From contig JAEKNU010000015.1 of the NCBI GenBank assembly GCA_016838895.1, positions 1 through 64,000 of the forward strand: DNA of 64,000 nt, given 5' to 3'. The notes under the pieces are model-generated. The model ran no database searches. It saw only the letters and a program-made list of their open reading frames with translations, and was not told the origin of the DNA. This DNA is from Chloroflexota bacterium. Lineage in GTDB: Bacteria > Chloroflexota > Anaerolineae > Anaerolineales > Anaerolineaceae. Numbering within the stretch: the stretch's first letter is position 1; every line of letters starts with the position of its first letter. Below are positions 1 through 10,640 of this stretch, one piece after another. The position numbers and the translations under genes are program-made.

Positions 1-33
1 GCGCTTCTCAAATTAATTTGGGTTGGTCTTTTC

Positions 34-3000
34 CTAAATCTTAGCTCTACCCCGTTTTATTGAGATGATACAATTATAATCACTAAATGTATCAAACATT
101 GCAATATGAACTATCATTAGTCGATTTTCTGCAGTTGAAGGTACTGTGAAATTATAAGATCCATTAGTGTTTGTATATTCATTCCTAAGAGTAGAAGAAG
201 AACTAACAATTAATGGGGATACAGAATATTGTGTCGCAGTTGCGGTTGGCGTAAACGTCGAAGTGAATGTGGGTGTAACCGTAGGAAGAAATTCAGCCAC
301 GGATATCTTATCCAAACCAACAATAAATCCGGTAGCATCCTGATTACGCGTGCCCGTATAGCGCATATGTACCGTGTGACCACTATTATTTACACTGAAA
401 ATCGTACTTTGCTTGGCAGCAAAAGCGGCCGCATATTGATCAATGTTCTGACAAACTTCACTGGCTGTACCTTCATCGATACACACTTCCGCGATACCGC
501 GGTTTACATCCTTGGCATAATAAAGTTTTAACTGATTGCCATAGAAATGGAAACTGACCTGCTCATCAAGTGCATTGGCAACATGCTCCGTACCACCTGA
601 GAAGCTGCTGTTTGTAGCGGTATCCCAAGCACCCAGATAATCGAGGCGGCTATCATTGTCCTGCAAAGTATGGTTGGGTTTCAGGGCTAACAATATTTGA
701 CCCCATTGCCTGTTCGACAATGTCCAATCCATATCTTCGCTGCCCTGTTGGTAACCCATCGCAATCTGATTAATTCGCCATGCTATGGATTGTCCTGAGG
801 CAGGTGCCATTACCGGTGTATCATCGTACCAATTACCAGAAACACCAACCACCAATTCATCCGGGTTAGCGTAAATATCAGTATGGGCTGTTGTGCCTGT
901 TCCCAGGTTGCTTTCAATTCTACCAAAAGGAGAAGTTTGATCAACACGATCAAATGCAGCAGCGCCCATCCATATGGTTCCGTACGTATGTGAAGACGCT
1001 CTTACATACATAGTTTTTGTACTTAGAGACATATTTCTAGTGTAATATAGACCAATGGTTTTGCCATTGCTGCCCGTGATCGTTTTTATATGACTGAGAT
1101 TCAGCCACCCGGTTTCGCCATCAATCATATATTGGGCTTCATTCCTCGTACCCATTAATTGGAAGGCGACAAGCATAATCCTATCATCCCCACCACCCGG
1201 TACTGAAAACGACATTTGATCACTCCAGGTTTCTACCTTTCTTTTGGATACTGAATTCAGGAATCTGGGTGTATTGGGTTCCTCTGTTGGTACACTGGTG
1301 AGTTCATAGGTAGGGGTTGATGTCGGTGTGACTGTTGAACTGGGTGTAAATATTAATGTTGGTGTGGGTGACAATGTCGCAGTGAATGTGGGTGTAACCG
1401 TAGGAAGAAACTCTGCCACGGATAATTTGTCCAAACCGACAATAAACCCGGTAGCATCCTGATTACGCGTGCCCGTATAGCGCATATGTACCGTGTGACC
1501 ACTATTATTTACACTGAAAATCGTACTTTGCTTCGCAGCAAAAGCAGCCGCATATTGATCAATATTCTGGCAAATTTCGCTGGCTGTACCTTCATCGATA
1601 CACACTTCCGCAATGCCGCGGTTTACATCCTTGGCATAATAAAGTTTTAATTGATTGCCATAGAAATGGAACCTGACTTCCTCACCAGGTGCATTGGCAA
1701 CATGCTCCGTGCCCCCGGAAAAACTACTGTTTGTGGCTGTATCCCAGGTGCCTTGATAATCAAGACGAGAGTCATTGTCTTGCAAAGTGCGATTAGGGTT
1801 CAGTGCAATCAGAATTTGTCCCCAATTTTTACTGGAAGGTAAAGTCCAATCCATTGCAATACTACCTTGCTGGTAGCCCAAGGCCATATACCGTTCACGC
1901 CATGCCAGTGATTGCCCGGATTGTGGCGTTATTAATGTTTCTTCGCCTGAATATGCACCTGCAAAACTAACCACTAAATCATTCGGGTTAGCATAAATAT
2001 CCGTGTGGACTGCTGTACCTGTGCCAGTATTTTTCGTAATGCGCCCAAAGGGATTTGTTGGGTCCACCCTGTCAAATACAGCTGCAGTAAAATAAACTGT
2101 TGTGGAACTGGATGTACTAAAATTTAAAGGTCTCTCTCCAGCCGGTGGATTGAGTAGATATCGAATTTGATAAGTTGAACCATTGCTTAGTGTCAAGGTT
2201 GTCAAGATCGGTAAATCAGTCCAAGCTGAATTCAATATAGCTTGTATTGAATTAATGCTACTTCCAGATTCAAGCGCGACTAAAAGGATCCGATCATCAC
2301 CGCCAGCGGGAACGATAATACCCATTTGGTCATATGTTTTGTCTGACTTACGATAGCCAACAGCATTCAGGAATCTTGGTGTATTGGGTTCCTCGGTTGG
2401 TATCGCTGTTGGAGCATCGGTAAGCGTTTGAGACGGCGTATGGGTATTTTCCGGTGTTTGGCTAACCGTCGGTGATAGTGTAGCAGTATCACTTGGCTGT
2501 AATGTTTCAGTATTTGCGCTATTAGGCGTATTACTTGAATCCGGTGTAGGTGTTTCACTCCATTCGGGAGTTACACTAAATACTGGTGTTTCTGTTGCTG
2601 TTTCTGCGCCATCTGGAGTGTGTGTATTTGTTATCTCCACAGTCTCTGTCGATACAGGCGTTTCACTCAGTACGGGAGTGTCACTCGCTACTGGGGTTTC
2701 ACTAGCAACTGGTGTATCCGAAGGTGTGGGGGTATCACTTGGCATTGGCGTTTCGGATGGGGTCAGTGTAATCGTCGCTGTATCCGATGCGGTCGGGGTT
2801 TGTGTGGGTGTATCAGCAATTATCACAAGTTGATCTACGGAAATATAGGAATCCGTGGCATTTTCATTTTGTTGTCCAGTATGGGATACACGAATTAAAT
2901 GCATGCCGTAAGATACTTCGTAATCAGTCGTGATCTGAGCCAGGCTGCTTGCATCATAAAAATCAACCGTTTCGCAGGTTTCATCCAATGATCCCGCATC

Positions 3001-6000
3001 AAAACAAATCTCTGCCACGCCATGGTCCGGCCCCACAGAATGAACCAGATCAAAATGATTGCCGGTAAACAGGAAGGTGAATTCCGCCCCGCTGACATTG
3101 CTGGATGCCTGCGCGGATTCGGCATAGGTTGCCCCGGAATCGATTTGCCAATCGCCGGAGAAGTTAATCACGCCGTCATTCTCCTGATATGTTCCTACCG
3201 AAAGGGTTGTATAAGTCGGTGTGAAAGTAACAGAAGGGGTATATGTTAAAGTGGGTGTGGCAGTGAATATTGGCAATTCATTATAGACTTCAAGCGTATC
3301 CAGATTCGACGAATACCCGCTGGAGTTTTCGTTCTTTGATTCACTGATCATTAATTGCAATTTATGCTCACCAGCTTCAACAGGGATGACAGCCAGTTGC
3401 TGGTAGGCTTCTGCAGCGGCATAGTTGTCAATTTGATCCACAAGTTCATTGTCAATATATACTTCCATAATGCCCTGGTCAGGGCCAACACGGCGTACAT
3501 ATCCGATGCCATTCCCTTCAAAGTAAAAAAGTACCTCAGCCCCTACAGCACTGCTACTATGTTCATTTTCACTGGAGGCATTGACTGTAGTTTGCGGTAT
3601 CCAGTTCTGATTCATGCTGATACCTTCAAAGTCATCCTCATAAACACCTTGAGGATAAAAGGTATAGCGCCAATTAGAGACAGACATAATATTGCCAGTA
3701 GCATCATAATCATATGCCTGGCGATAATTGTAGTCAGTATCATGCACGCTTTGTGCGCTAATCAGTCGGTTTACATCATCATAGGTAAAGGTGTACTCGT
3801 CTTCCAGTTGGGAGTCTGAAATGGAAGTGATATTGTCCAATAAATCATATTGATAGCTAAAGTTCATCAACTCGTTTTCTTCGCTCCAGCTCGTTCCATT
3901 GTAAATTTTGAACGCATCCAGGCGATGTGTTGTCGCATTATAGGTGTTCTCACGCGTCACCTGCTGACTGTTTTGCTTGAAAGCCATGCTCTCAATCTGG
4001 CTGAAATTGTTGTAGGCCAGATGAATTAGATCAAGGTCCTGTCCGGCATCCATATTAACAACCCGGCCAGTAATATCATAGTGATAATTCACCTGCTCAC
4101 CAGGGTCGTTTTCCTGCGTTACCCGTCCTAAATAATCAGTGTAAGTGGTGAATTGGTAACTATTACCGCTAATTTGCCTGTTCTCCGAAATGGTTCTGGC
4201 GGAATCAGTATAGCTCCAGGAAGTGCTTCCGGTATCATCCAGCATGGAAGTTCGATATCCATAAGGTTTGCCGGCAGTTCCGTCACCAAAACCAAAACTT
4301 ACAACCAAATCTTCACTTGCAGGTGTCGTGGCACAATTGCCGCTTGTGGCATAGGTTTTGCCAGTCAAGCGATTTAACTGGTCATAATACAAACAGACGG
4401 TTTCATCCCGTGCATCATTTTGGCGCGTTAGTGATCCCATCGCATTGTAGTCATAGGACCAGAAACCCATATCCGGGGATTTTATAAATAATTTTCTTCC
4501 CAACCAGTCATATCCCAAACGTGTTATTGAATCTTCCTGATCCGTCACACTGATCAGATTGTTGTGCACATCATAGGTGTAGGTCATGGTTGAATACAAA
4601 TCAAAACTGGGATCGCTGCCGGTGAATTCTTTTACTTTTATCAAACGATTTAAATAATCATATTCATAGCGCTTTTTATGTCCGGCTGCATCAATGCTTT
4701 CTTTTGCAAAAAATGGATACTCATACTGACTGCTTCTACCATCCGGAGCAGTCATGTTGGTTACTCGCTGCATAAAATCATATGCATAGGTTGAATGCGC
4801 AGTTGTTCCCCAATCAATTGGTGAATATGAACCAGGCGTAATGCTGGCTGTATGAGGTTCGGATTCAGTAGAAGTTGAACCCTGCGCATTAAGCGCCACA
4901 TCCACCAGTTGGACGCTGCCGTCAGGCAGCATCATTTGAGTTTGCCTGATCGTCCCTTGTGCATCATAAATGCCCCAAATCGAGCGATATCCGGGTGTTG
5001 CCACACCTTGTTCATTCTCTCCAATTGGATCCCATATCTGCATCTCCAGCATATGATACTTTTTACCAGTGGTAGCATCTGTCTGATAGTTTGTTGGGTA
5101 CACCGTTTTTGAGGTGTAGCCAGCATAACCAGCTTGAGCGTAACCTGAAAAGCCGTTGGCAGTTGAGGTCAGCGCTCTGCCCAAACCATCATAGGTATGA
5201 TAAATTGTTTCCTGATTTGCATCCGTTGTTGAACTCGCCGCACCCAATGTAAATAGCAAGTCGTTCGTTGTTGTGTAGCCTAAAGGATTTATACTTGATA
5301 CAGGCAGCATCTGAAATACCGAATCATATACAACCTGATTTTTCTGATCACTACTGCCATTAAAGGTGGGTATCTGCCCGGCCGTACCATACGCAGCATA
5401 ATTGATAGAATCCAACATATTGCCATATGCATCATAGGCATAGCCTGAATCAACTGTCACAGATGAATTGATGCCTGCTAAATTTTGAATCAGGGTAACA
5501 TCCCCTTTGGTAGGTTCACCTGAAGTTGACCCATCATACATATAGCGCGTATCAGATTGAATAATGCCATTCCCATCTGTTAGCGTCGAGCGCAAAACAC
5601 GATCAGTAATATACACATCCTCTTCAGTGTTGATGCCGTATTCATAATGTTCAATCGTATATAATTCATCCCCTTTATAGCCTCTTTTTTCGGTCAAATT
5701 TCCGGTATAAGGATTATATGTAAATTGATTTAATCCGGTTTGTACCAATGAAGATCCATTCGATTGATAATATTTTGCCTGACTGATATAGCGGAAATTT
5801 ACACCTGTAGGCACACCGGTATTATCGCCGCTCCATGTGTTGATGGTTTTCAAGAAAACGGTGGTATCAGCGGGATTGTATACCTCTGTGGTTGTCTCTT
5901 TCCCATAATCAGGATAAGTTGTGCTGTAATAATGGCGAGCAAAGGAGAGTTTAGTGGTCTGATCAAAATCAAAGGTTGATTGATCGACATATCCAAAACC

Positions 6001-8511
6001 AAGCAACTCTTTATCGTTATCGATATAAGTTGGAGAATAGTAGGTATAACTGGTTTTACGCACATCATCAAAACCATTATCCACTTCAATATGTTTAATC
6101 CGATAATTGTACCAATAAGTCTCTGCACGGTTATCCCGCTCATAATCGAAAGCTAATGCAGCCCCATAACCATTATCTACGCCAATCAGGCGTGGATATA
6201 CGAAATGCTCAATTAATGGGTTATCCTCTGCCTGATTTGGCAAATCGGTATAATCAAAGGCCACAGAAGGTAGTGATACATATGCGACTGACTCACCATT
6301 TTCTGTATATCCGCCTGCAGAGATGTCGATGTCAGACAATACCTGTGTTCCATCCGCACTGGGAATTTGATGGACATCATATGTAAAATCATAGGTGCGC
6401 AACACCACATCAGAAACTGTTGCAGGTGTACCTGAACGAGTATCCTCGCATGTGCTGCCAGGCGCACAATGATATAGAATTTCTATTGAACCCAATCGTT
6501 TGTTTTCAAAATTATCCCAATCATAAACGCGCCCTGAAGGATTATCGCCCATGACCGCCGGGCGATCCTCCAGATTGAACTTAATTTGATATGCCATTGG
6601 AATAGATGTGTCAACAGTACCATCAGTATTTAAATGTCCTGTGTAATCTATAGTCGATAGATAACTGGCATGATCAAACTCAATTGATCCAACATTTTTT
6701 GTCTCTTCGGCATAGTTATATTGAACATAGTTCTGATGTGTATCTACGATCTGATCCACACGCCATCGCATGGCGACAATATCAACACCTGTTCCGGCAT
6801 ATCCCAAAGAAGTATACGCACCAGATGGCACAGTGCATGGATAGCCCGTCAGACAGTAATACCCTGGCATCATGGATACTTGTTCTGCATCATCAGTCCA
6901 TCCCAAACGATAGTGAATGCCTGATGGAGAAATGACTTCCCACCATTCCTTTGTAGCATTTTGCACCCCATCATCATTTCCCAATGCAGGATTATGTCGT
7001 TGAATGAAATAGAATGAGGCATCCTCGGTGTGATAGCGTCCTTTTAAAATCGGATCTTCAACAAGCGAATATACAGTACCATTGATAGTTAGTGCAAAAT
7101 CATTACTGTAGCCAAATCCATTCTCATCAGTGCTGATTTTTCGCACAATCTCAATCGCATCCATATTCCAGCCCATGCCAACCCAGGGAGCCTGAATATC
7201 CCCTAACACACCATCTACGGTTCTGCTGCTATAAGAAAGTGAAACAGAAGGGCCAAAACCAGCCCGCCCGGATGGTGCCCATATCGGGAAATTATAGCTT
7301 GCCCGGCCACTAAACAGGGATACATATGGTTGATCAAAAAGCAACACATTTGCACCATTTTGAGGTAATGCGCTACCTAAACCTGCACCCCAAACTGAGA
7401 AATGCGAAGCATATGAACTAACCGTATTATTCTCATAATCAATGGATGCTAACGGTACCTTAACCCATACTTTTGCGGTTTCATCAAAAGTGGCAATATA
7501 GGGCTCTGTACCCGATGGCAGGGATTCCAAATCTATGATTGAATCAAACTTAACCTGTAAATACACCGGTTCTTCAATTACTGTCGGTTTATCATTTGTT
7601 ATTGGGTAGTGAGTTTCATTTACGGCAATTTCAGAGGGGATGTTATCTTCTAAATCATACAAATCAACAGAAAACTGTAATTCCGGTCCATTTTTATTGT
7701 CTTCCTGTATCTCAATAGCTGCAATTGAATTTCCGGATATTGAATCAGGAGAAGCATAAATTGATATATCATTGTTTTCAATCCAACCCCCATTTTGTGA
7801 TAACAATGAGAACTGTTTCTGATTTTGAGTGGCATCATCAACCATCCAGACTACCGTCCCGTCATACCCTTCGTTGTTACTATCAGATACTGATTGAAGA
7901 TAGACAGTATGAGCCCATGCTTCACCTATTGAGCTTTGATTAACAATTTCTGGATTTACTTTGAGTTTATATTCAAGGGAAAGCGTTTCACCTGGAAGTA
8001 ATTCCTGAATCTGGTATATTACAGCATTCCTGTCCTGGTTAAAAACGACATCCTCTGATATGGATTCCACGAAAACCAGCGTATCATTTAGATAATCAAT
8101 AAACTCCAGACCCTGTTTTATCTCTAAAATCATATTCGTTATGTCAACATGCATCGTGAGAATATCTGCTGTAGTTATAACAGATGGGTTAACACGCACT
8201 GTAATAGCAATATCATCATCTGAAATAATTGGGGGGATTTTCTGTTTATGATTTTCTGAATATGTCATACCTTCTATATCATCAAAAACCGGCTCATATT
8301 GTGTATCTGCTGTTGTTACTAATTGGTCGGGGTCGGATTCACCAGTTTGCAAATCATCTGATAAGATATTTGCATCTTCATCCACAATATCAGCACTCGA
8401 ATTATTTTTCCAATTTCTGTATAGTAATGCTGAATCAAAACAGCCAAATATCAGAGAAAGAACAATCAATACTCGAATAACTACATCAATACGACGTATT
8501 TGAATACGCAT
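34..8511 (-). CDS. Giant secreted RHS/YD-repeat protein with tandem C-terminal modules
   Basis: A 2825-residue protein, probably exported and surface-exposed. Residues about 10-30 form a hydrophobic signal or anchor segment; residues about 90-225 resemble a DUF11-type Ig-like module. Near residue 390 is the FSGRASYNFPIWAPSGRAG stretch typical of the start of SpvB/TcaC-like RHS shells. YD repeats of the type YDxxGN/YDxLNRL run from about 1000 to 1612. After that come two related beta-sandwich-like modules, a Thr/Pro/Ser linker (about 1900-2040), and two near-identical 370-residue units starting with EEPNTPRFLN. A third, divergent unit stops after about 40 residues at a TAG 34 bases from the window edge. 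The start is secure: GGAGGGG lies six bases before the ATG. RHS shells normally encapsulate or present a C-terminal effector, but I recognise no toxin domain here. Role (adhesion, competition or surface coat) is unknown. Confidence 0.85.
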   Translation of the reverse strand: MRIQIRRIDVVIRVLIVLSLIFGCFDSALLYRNWKNNSSADIVDEDANILSDDLQTGESDPDQLVTTADTQYEPVFDDIEGMTYSENHKQKIPPIISDDDIAITVRVNPSVITTADILTMHVDITNMILEIKQGLEFIDYLNDTLVFVESISEDVVFNQDRNAVIYQIQELLPGETLSLEYKLKVNPEIVNQSSIGEAWAHTVYLQSVSDSNNEGYDGTVVWMVDDATQNQKQFSLLSQNGGWIENNDISIYASPDSISGNSIAAIEIQEDNKNGPELQFSVDLYDLEDNIPSEIAVNETHYPITNDKPTVIEEPVYLQVKFDSIIDLESLPSGTEPYIATFDETAKVWVKVPLASIDYENNTVSSYASHFSVWGAGLGSALPQNGANVLLFDQPYVSLFSGRASYNFPIWAPSGRAGFGPSVSLSYSSRTVDGVLGDIQAPWVGMGWNMDAIEIVRKISTDENGFGYSNDFALTINGTVYSLVEDPILKGRYHTEDASFYFIQRHNPALGNDDGVQNATKEWWEVISPSGIHYRLGWTDDAEQVSMMPGYYCLTGYPCTVPSGAYTSLGYAGTGVDIVAMRWRVDQIVDTHQNYVQYNYAEETKNVGSIEFDHASYLSTIDYTGHLNTDGTVDTSIPMAYQIKFNLEDRPAVMGDNPSGRVYDWDNFENKRLGSIEILYHCAPGSTCEDTRSGTPATVSDVVLRTYDFTYDVHQIPSADGTQVLSDIDISAGGYTENGESVAYVSLPSVAFDYTDLPNQAEDNPLIEHFVYPRLIGVDNGYGAALAFDYERDNRAETYWYNYRIKHIEVDNGFDDVRKTSYTYYSPTYIDNDKELLGFGYVDQSTFDFDQTTKLSFARHYYSTTYPDYGKETTTEVYNPADTTVFLKTINTWSGDNTGVPTGVNFRYISQAKYYQSNGSSLVQTGLNQFTYNPYTGNLTEKRGYKGDELYTIEHYEYGINTEEDVYITDRVLRSTLTDGNGIIQSDTRYMYDGSTSGEPTKGDVTLIQNLAGINSSVTVDSGYAYDAYGNMLDSINYAAYGTAGQIPTFNGSSDQKNQVVYDSVFQMLPVSSINPLGYTTTNDLLFTLGAASSTTDANQETIYHTYDGLGRALTSTANGFSGYAQAGYAGYTSKTVYPTNYQTDATTGKKYHMLEMQIWDPIGENEQGVATPGYRSIWGIYDAQGTIRQTQMMLPDGSVQLVDVALNAQGSTSTESEPHTASITPGSYSPIDWGTTAHSTYAYDFMQRVTNMTAPDGRSSQYEYPFFAKESIDAAGHKKRYEYDYLNRLIKVKEFTGSDPSFDLYSTMTYTYDVHNNLISVTDQEDSITRLGYDWLGRKLFIKSPDMGFWSYDYNAMGSLTRQNDARDETVCLYYDQLNRLTGKTYATSGNCATTPASEDLVVSFGFGDGTAGKPYGYRTSMLDDTGSTSWSYTDSARTISENRQISGNSYQFTTYTDYLGRVTQENDPGEQVNYHYDITGRVVNMDAGQDLDLIHLAYNNFSQIESMAFKQNSQQVTRENTYNATTHRLDAFKIYNGTSWSEENELMNFSYQYDLLDNITSISDSQLEDEYTFTYDDVNRLISAQSVHDTDYNYRQAYDYDATGNIMSVSNWRYTFYPQGVYEDDFEGISMNQNWIPQTTVNASSENEHSSSAVGAEVLFYFEGNGIGYVRRVGPDQGIMEVYIDNELVDQIDNYAAAEAYQQLAVIPVEAGEHKLQLMISESKNENSSGYSSNLDTLEVYNELPIFTATPTLTYTPSVTFTPTYTTLSVGTYQENDGVINFSGDWQIDSGATYAESAQASSNVSGAEFTFLFTGNHFDLVHSVGPDHGVAEICFDAGSLDETCETVDFYDASSLAQITTDYEVSYGMHLIRVSHTGQQNENATDSYISVDQLVIIADTPTQTPTASDTATITLTPSETPMPSDTPTPSDTPVASETPVASDTPVLSETPVSTETVEITNTHTPDGAETATETPVFSVTPEWSETPTPDSSNTPNSANTETLQPSDTATLSPTVSQTPENTHTPSQTLTDAPTAIPTEEPNTPRFLNAVGYRKSDKTYDQMGIIVPAGGDDRILLVALESGSSINSIQAILNSAWTDLPILTTLTLSNGSTYQIRYLLNPPAGERPLNFSTSSSTTVYFTAAVFDRVDPTNPFGRITKNTGTGTAVHTDIYANPNDLVVSFAGAYSGEETLITPQSGQSLAWRERYMALGYQQGSIAMDWTLPSSKNWGQILIALNPNRTLQDNDSRLDYQGTWDTATNSSFSGGTEHVANAPGEEVRFHFYGNQLKLYYAKDVNRGIAEVCIDEGTASEICQNIDQYAAAFAAKQSTIFSVNNSGHTVHMRYTGTRNQDATGFIVGLDKLSVAEFLPTVTPTFTATLSPTPTLIFTPSSTVTPTSTPTYELTSVPTEEPNTPRFLNSVSKRKVETWSDQMSFSVPGGGDDRIMLVAFQLMGTRNEAQYMIDGETGWLNLSHIKTITGSNGKTIGLYYTRNMSLSTKTMYVRASSHTYGTIWMGAAAFDRVDQTSPFGRIESNLGTGTTAHTDIYANPDELVVGVSGNWYDDTPVMAPASGQSIAWRINQIAMGYQQGSEDMDWTLSNRQWGQILLALKPNHTLQDNDSRLDYLGAWDTATNSSFSGGTEHVANALDEQVSFHFYGNQLKLYYAKDVNRGIAEVCIDEGTASEVCQNIDQYAAAFAAKQSTIFSVNNSGHTVHMRYTGTRNQDATGFIVGLDKISVAEFLPTVTPTFTSTFTPTATATQYSVSPLIVSSSSTLRNEYTNTNGSYNFTVPSTAENRLMIVHIAMFDTFSDYNCIISIKRGRAKI
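262..2387 (-). repeat. Two tandem 1.1-kb coding repeats in the RHS gene
   Basis: The stretch starting at 262 recurs at 1381 (offset 1119), and the EEPNTPRFLN-coding stretch at 1255 recurs at 2365 (offset 1110). Each unit encodes a beta-rich domain, a second jelly-roll-like domain with the shared motif YAKDVNRGIAEVCIDEG, and a Thr/Pro linker. The second domain is nearly identical at the DNA level between copies (262-530 against 1381-1650), while the first domain has diverged. This suggests recent duplication or gene conversion of only part of the unit. Confidence 0.85.
2387..2815 (-). repeat. Thr/Pro/Ser-rich low-complexity linker
   Basis: About 140 residues built from degenerate SxTPxxSDTP units, read on the minus strand inside the RHS gene. 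This kind of linker separates extracellular modules. It is coding sequence and not a CRISPR or satellite: the units keep the reading frame and vary at third positions. Confidence 0.8.
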
Positions 8512-8820
8512 AATAATCCCCTCCAGGATTGAAGCATGTATTACCGGAATCTATTTTGTTGTTTCAACAAATAAATGTGAATTAAATTATCCACCCTACC
8601 ATTAGTTTAATAAGAATAGTATAAACTCTTTTCAAGAATAATCCAATACCTTGTATCCGAATAACGGCAATCACCATTTTTTACTCACCACCCACATCTG
8701 TCAGCCCGCTGTGTCCTGGTTGCCATCCTGGTTCTGTCTGAACATACTCGAAGTTGGAAAAACAATGGGAGCAGTCAATATAAGGATAGGAATCCATCAG
8801 TTCGGTTTAATACACAAACT
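8512..8820. other. 309-base intergenic region
   Basis: Lies between the RHS gene and the ygiQ-like gene, both leftward. It holds the likely RHS promoter near 8618-8646. The right part (8650-8820) contains no convincing gene, RNA or terminator hairpin that I can see; a 63-codon rightward frame there has no start signal and I do not call it. Confidence 0.6.
8618..8646 (-). promoter_or_regulatory. Candidate sigma-70-type promoter of the RHS gene
   Basis: On the minus strand TTGGAT (8646-8641) is followed after exactly 17 bases by TATACT (8623-8618). This would give a leader of about 100 bases before the RHS start. Confidence 0.5.
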
Positions 8821-10545
8821 CTATCTTCCCCTCTTCCTTTGATCCACTCTCTCTCGCTGTTCATTTCCCTGGAATATATCCACCTGCCGGCGTTTTTTGC
8901 CGACGTCTTTTTCCACATAAATCGGATCGCCATTCGGGCCGTCTGATTCCGTGTAGTACATGGCTGTCGCCAATGTAGACGGTGTTGGGGTAAATATTTG
9001 CACCTGCTCAGGAATTAATTTCAACTCATTTGATACAACTTTCCGCATGGCACGGGTATTGTTTTCCGTACACCCCGGATATCCGGTAATGAAATAGTAT
9101 GTCAGGAATTGTTTCTTATTAACCTTTCTGGATAAGTGATCAAACCAGGCCTTGAACTTGATCGTCAAATCAAATGATGGTTTGCGCATATTTTTTAGTA
9201 CCCGATCATCGGTATGCTCAGGGGCAATTTTCAACTGCCCGGAAACATGCTCGGCCGTTAGTTGTTCCATAAAGGCGCTGGCGCCTTTTTTATCGTCAAA
9301 CAACAAATCATAGCGGATACCGCTGGATACAAACACCTTCTTCATCCCGGGCAGCTTGGCCAGTTTCGCCAGCAGCCTTCGATACGGTTCATGGGTAGGT
9401 TTCAGCGATTTGCACACTTCCGGGTAAATACAAGATTGATCCTTGCAAGCCCCACTTTTCAATTTTTTACTGCACTCAAAGCCGTACATATTGGCTGTCG
9501 GTCCACCGGCATCCAGCAAGTACCCTTTAAAACCCGGCAATGAAATGATGCGTTTGGCTTCCCTAAGAATGGAATCCTCGCTGCGCCAACGTACGGTTCT
9601 GCCTTCATGTAATGCAATTGAGCAGAAGTTACACTCGCCATAACAACCTTGATGTGTCTTAATTGAAAATCGGATGGTTTCCAATGCGCGTACTTTGCCC
9701 TGTTTGGCATCCAATGGATGAACATCATATTCATAGGTCAAATTGGATACATGGTCCAGTTCTTTCTGGCTTAAATAAGGCTGCGGTGGATTTTGAATCA
9801 GATAGCGCGTGTCATGCAGTTGCACCAACCCTTTTGCGGTAATCGGGTCATTTTGATCATAAAACAATTGGAACATTTTCCAGAATTGCTGTTTATCCTT
9901 TTTTACTTCAGCCAACTCGGGTAATTTCAGATAACCCTCCGGCATCTGCGTCGATTTGTAGCACAGCCCTTTTATCCCATCAGTATCTTTCCCACCAGCC
10001 AATGCTTTGGCTAATTCAACAATGGAACGCTCAGCCATACCATACAACAAATAATCTGCTTTAGCATCAAATAGAACAGATCCTCGAACTTTGTTTGACC
10101 AGTAGTCATAATGGGCGATACGCCGCAAGCTGGCTTCAATGCCCCCGATGACAATCGGAACTGTCTCCTTGAAATAACGTCTGATCAAGTTGCTATACGC
10201 AATTACTGCACGATCCGGTCGACGAATGTTCTCACCACCAGGTGTGTAATCATCACTGCGACGTTTCTTTTTCAATGCGGTGTAATTTGCCACCATGGAA
10301 TCCACACTGCCGCCGCTAACTCCCCAGAAAAGAGCAGGTTCTCCGAGACGTTGAATATCTTTATCATTTCCAATATCCGGTTGGGCGATCACCCCTACTT
10401 TGTACCCGGCATCAGTCAGTACTTTGCCGATTACTGCCACACCAATATAGGGGCTGTCGATATAACTGTCCCCTGTTACCAGGATAACATCACATCGATC
10501 CCAGCCTAATTGCTTCATTTCATGTTTCGTAGCAGGTAAATACAA
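8821..10545 (-). CDS. ygiQ: YgiQ-family radical SAM protein
   Basis: A cytosolic radical SAM enzyme of the YgiQ family (UPF0313), whose substrate is not established. The sequence has the family N-terminus (LPATKHEMKQLGWDRCDVI, then VTGDSYIDSPYIGVAVIG), a cobalamin-binding-like first domain, the CxxxCxxC cluster motif in CYGECNFCSIALHEG, and the typical ending with TPTPSTLATAMYYTE. The start is chosen as TTG at 10545: GGAG lies six bases upstream and the LPAT block that opens the family is kept; the next ATG (10518) would delete it, and the TTG at 10557 has no ribosome site. This gives 574 residues. Read divergently from the neighbouring iron-sulfur protein gene. Confidence 0.88.
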   Translation of the reverse strand: MYLPATKHEMKQLGWDRCDVILVTGDSYIDSPYIGVAVIGKVLTDAGYKVGVIAQPDIGNDKDIQRLGEPALFWGVSGGSVDSMVANYTALKKKRRSDDYTPGGENIRRPDRAVIAYSNLIRRYFKETVPIVIGGIEASLRRIAHYDYWSNKVRGSVLFDAKADYLLYGMAERSIVELAKALAGGKDTDGIKGLCYKSTQMPEGYLKLPELAEVKKDKQQFWKMFQLFYDQNDPITAKGLVQLHDTRYLIQNPPQPYLSQKELDHVSNLTYEYDVHPLDAKQGKVRALETIRFSIKTHQGCYGECNFCSIALHEGRTVRWRSEDSILREAKRIISLPGFKGYLLDAGGPTANMYGFECSKKLKSGACKDQSCIYPEVCKSLKPTHEPYRRLLAKLAKLPGMKKVFVSSGIRYDLLFDDKKGASAFMEQLTAEHVSGQLKIAPEHTDDRVLKNMRKPSFDLTIKFKAWFDHLSRKVNKKQFLTYYFITGYPGCTENNTRAMRKVVSNELKLIPEQVQIFTPTPSTLATAMYYTESDGPNGDPIYVEKDVGKKRRQVDIFQGNEQRERVDQRKRGR

Positions 10546-10640
10546 AATCAGCTCCAATAATCAAGTAGAATATGGTATATTAATCCAGTGTTAGTTGATC
10601 AATTATATCATTATCGAAATTCACACCCGCAGGAAGATTA

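Noticed and set aside
2385-2815. Short repeated units resembling a CRISPR or satellite array
   Set aside because: The units code in frame for a Thr/Pro/Ser linker on the minus strand, vary in length and sequence, and have no constant spacer size.
2618-2833. Rightward open frame with GVSLxTGVS repeats
   Set aside because: It is the complementary reading of the Thr/Pro linker in the RHS gene and has no ribosome site.
8651-8842. 63-codon rightward frame in the gap left of the ygiQ-like gene
   Set aside because: No start signal, unusual composition, and it runs into the end of the ygiQ-like gene on the other strand.
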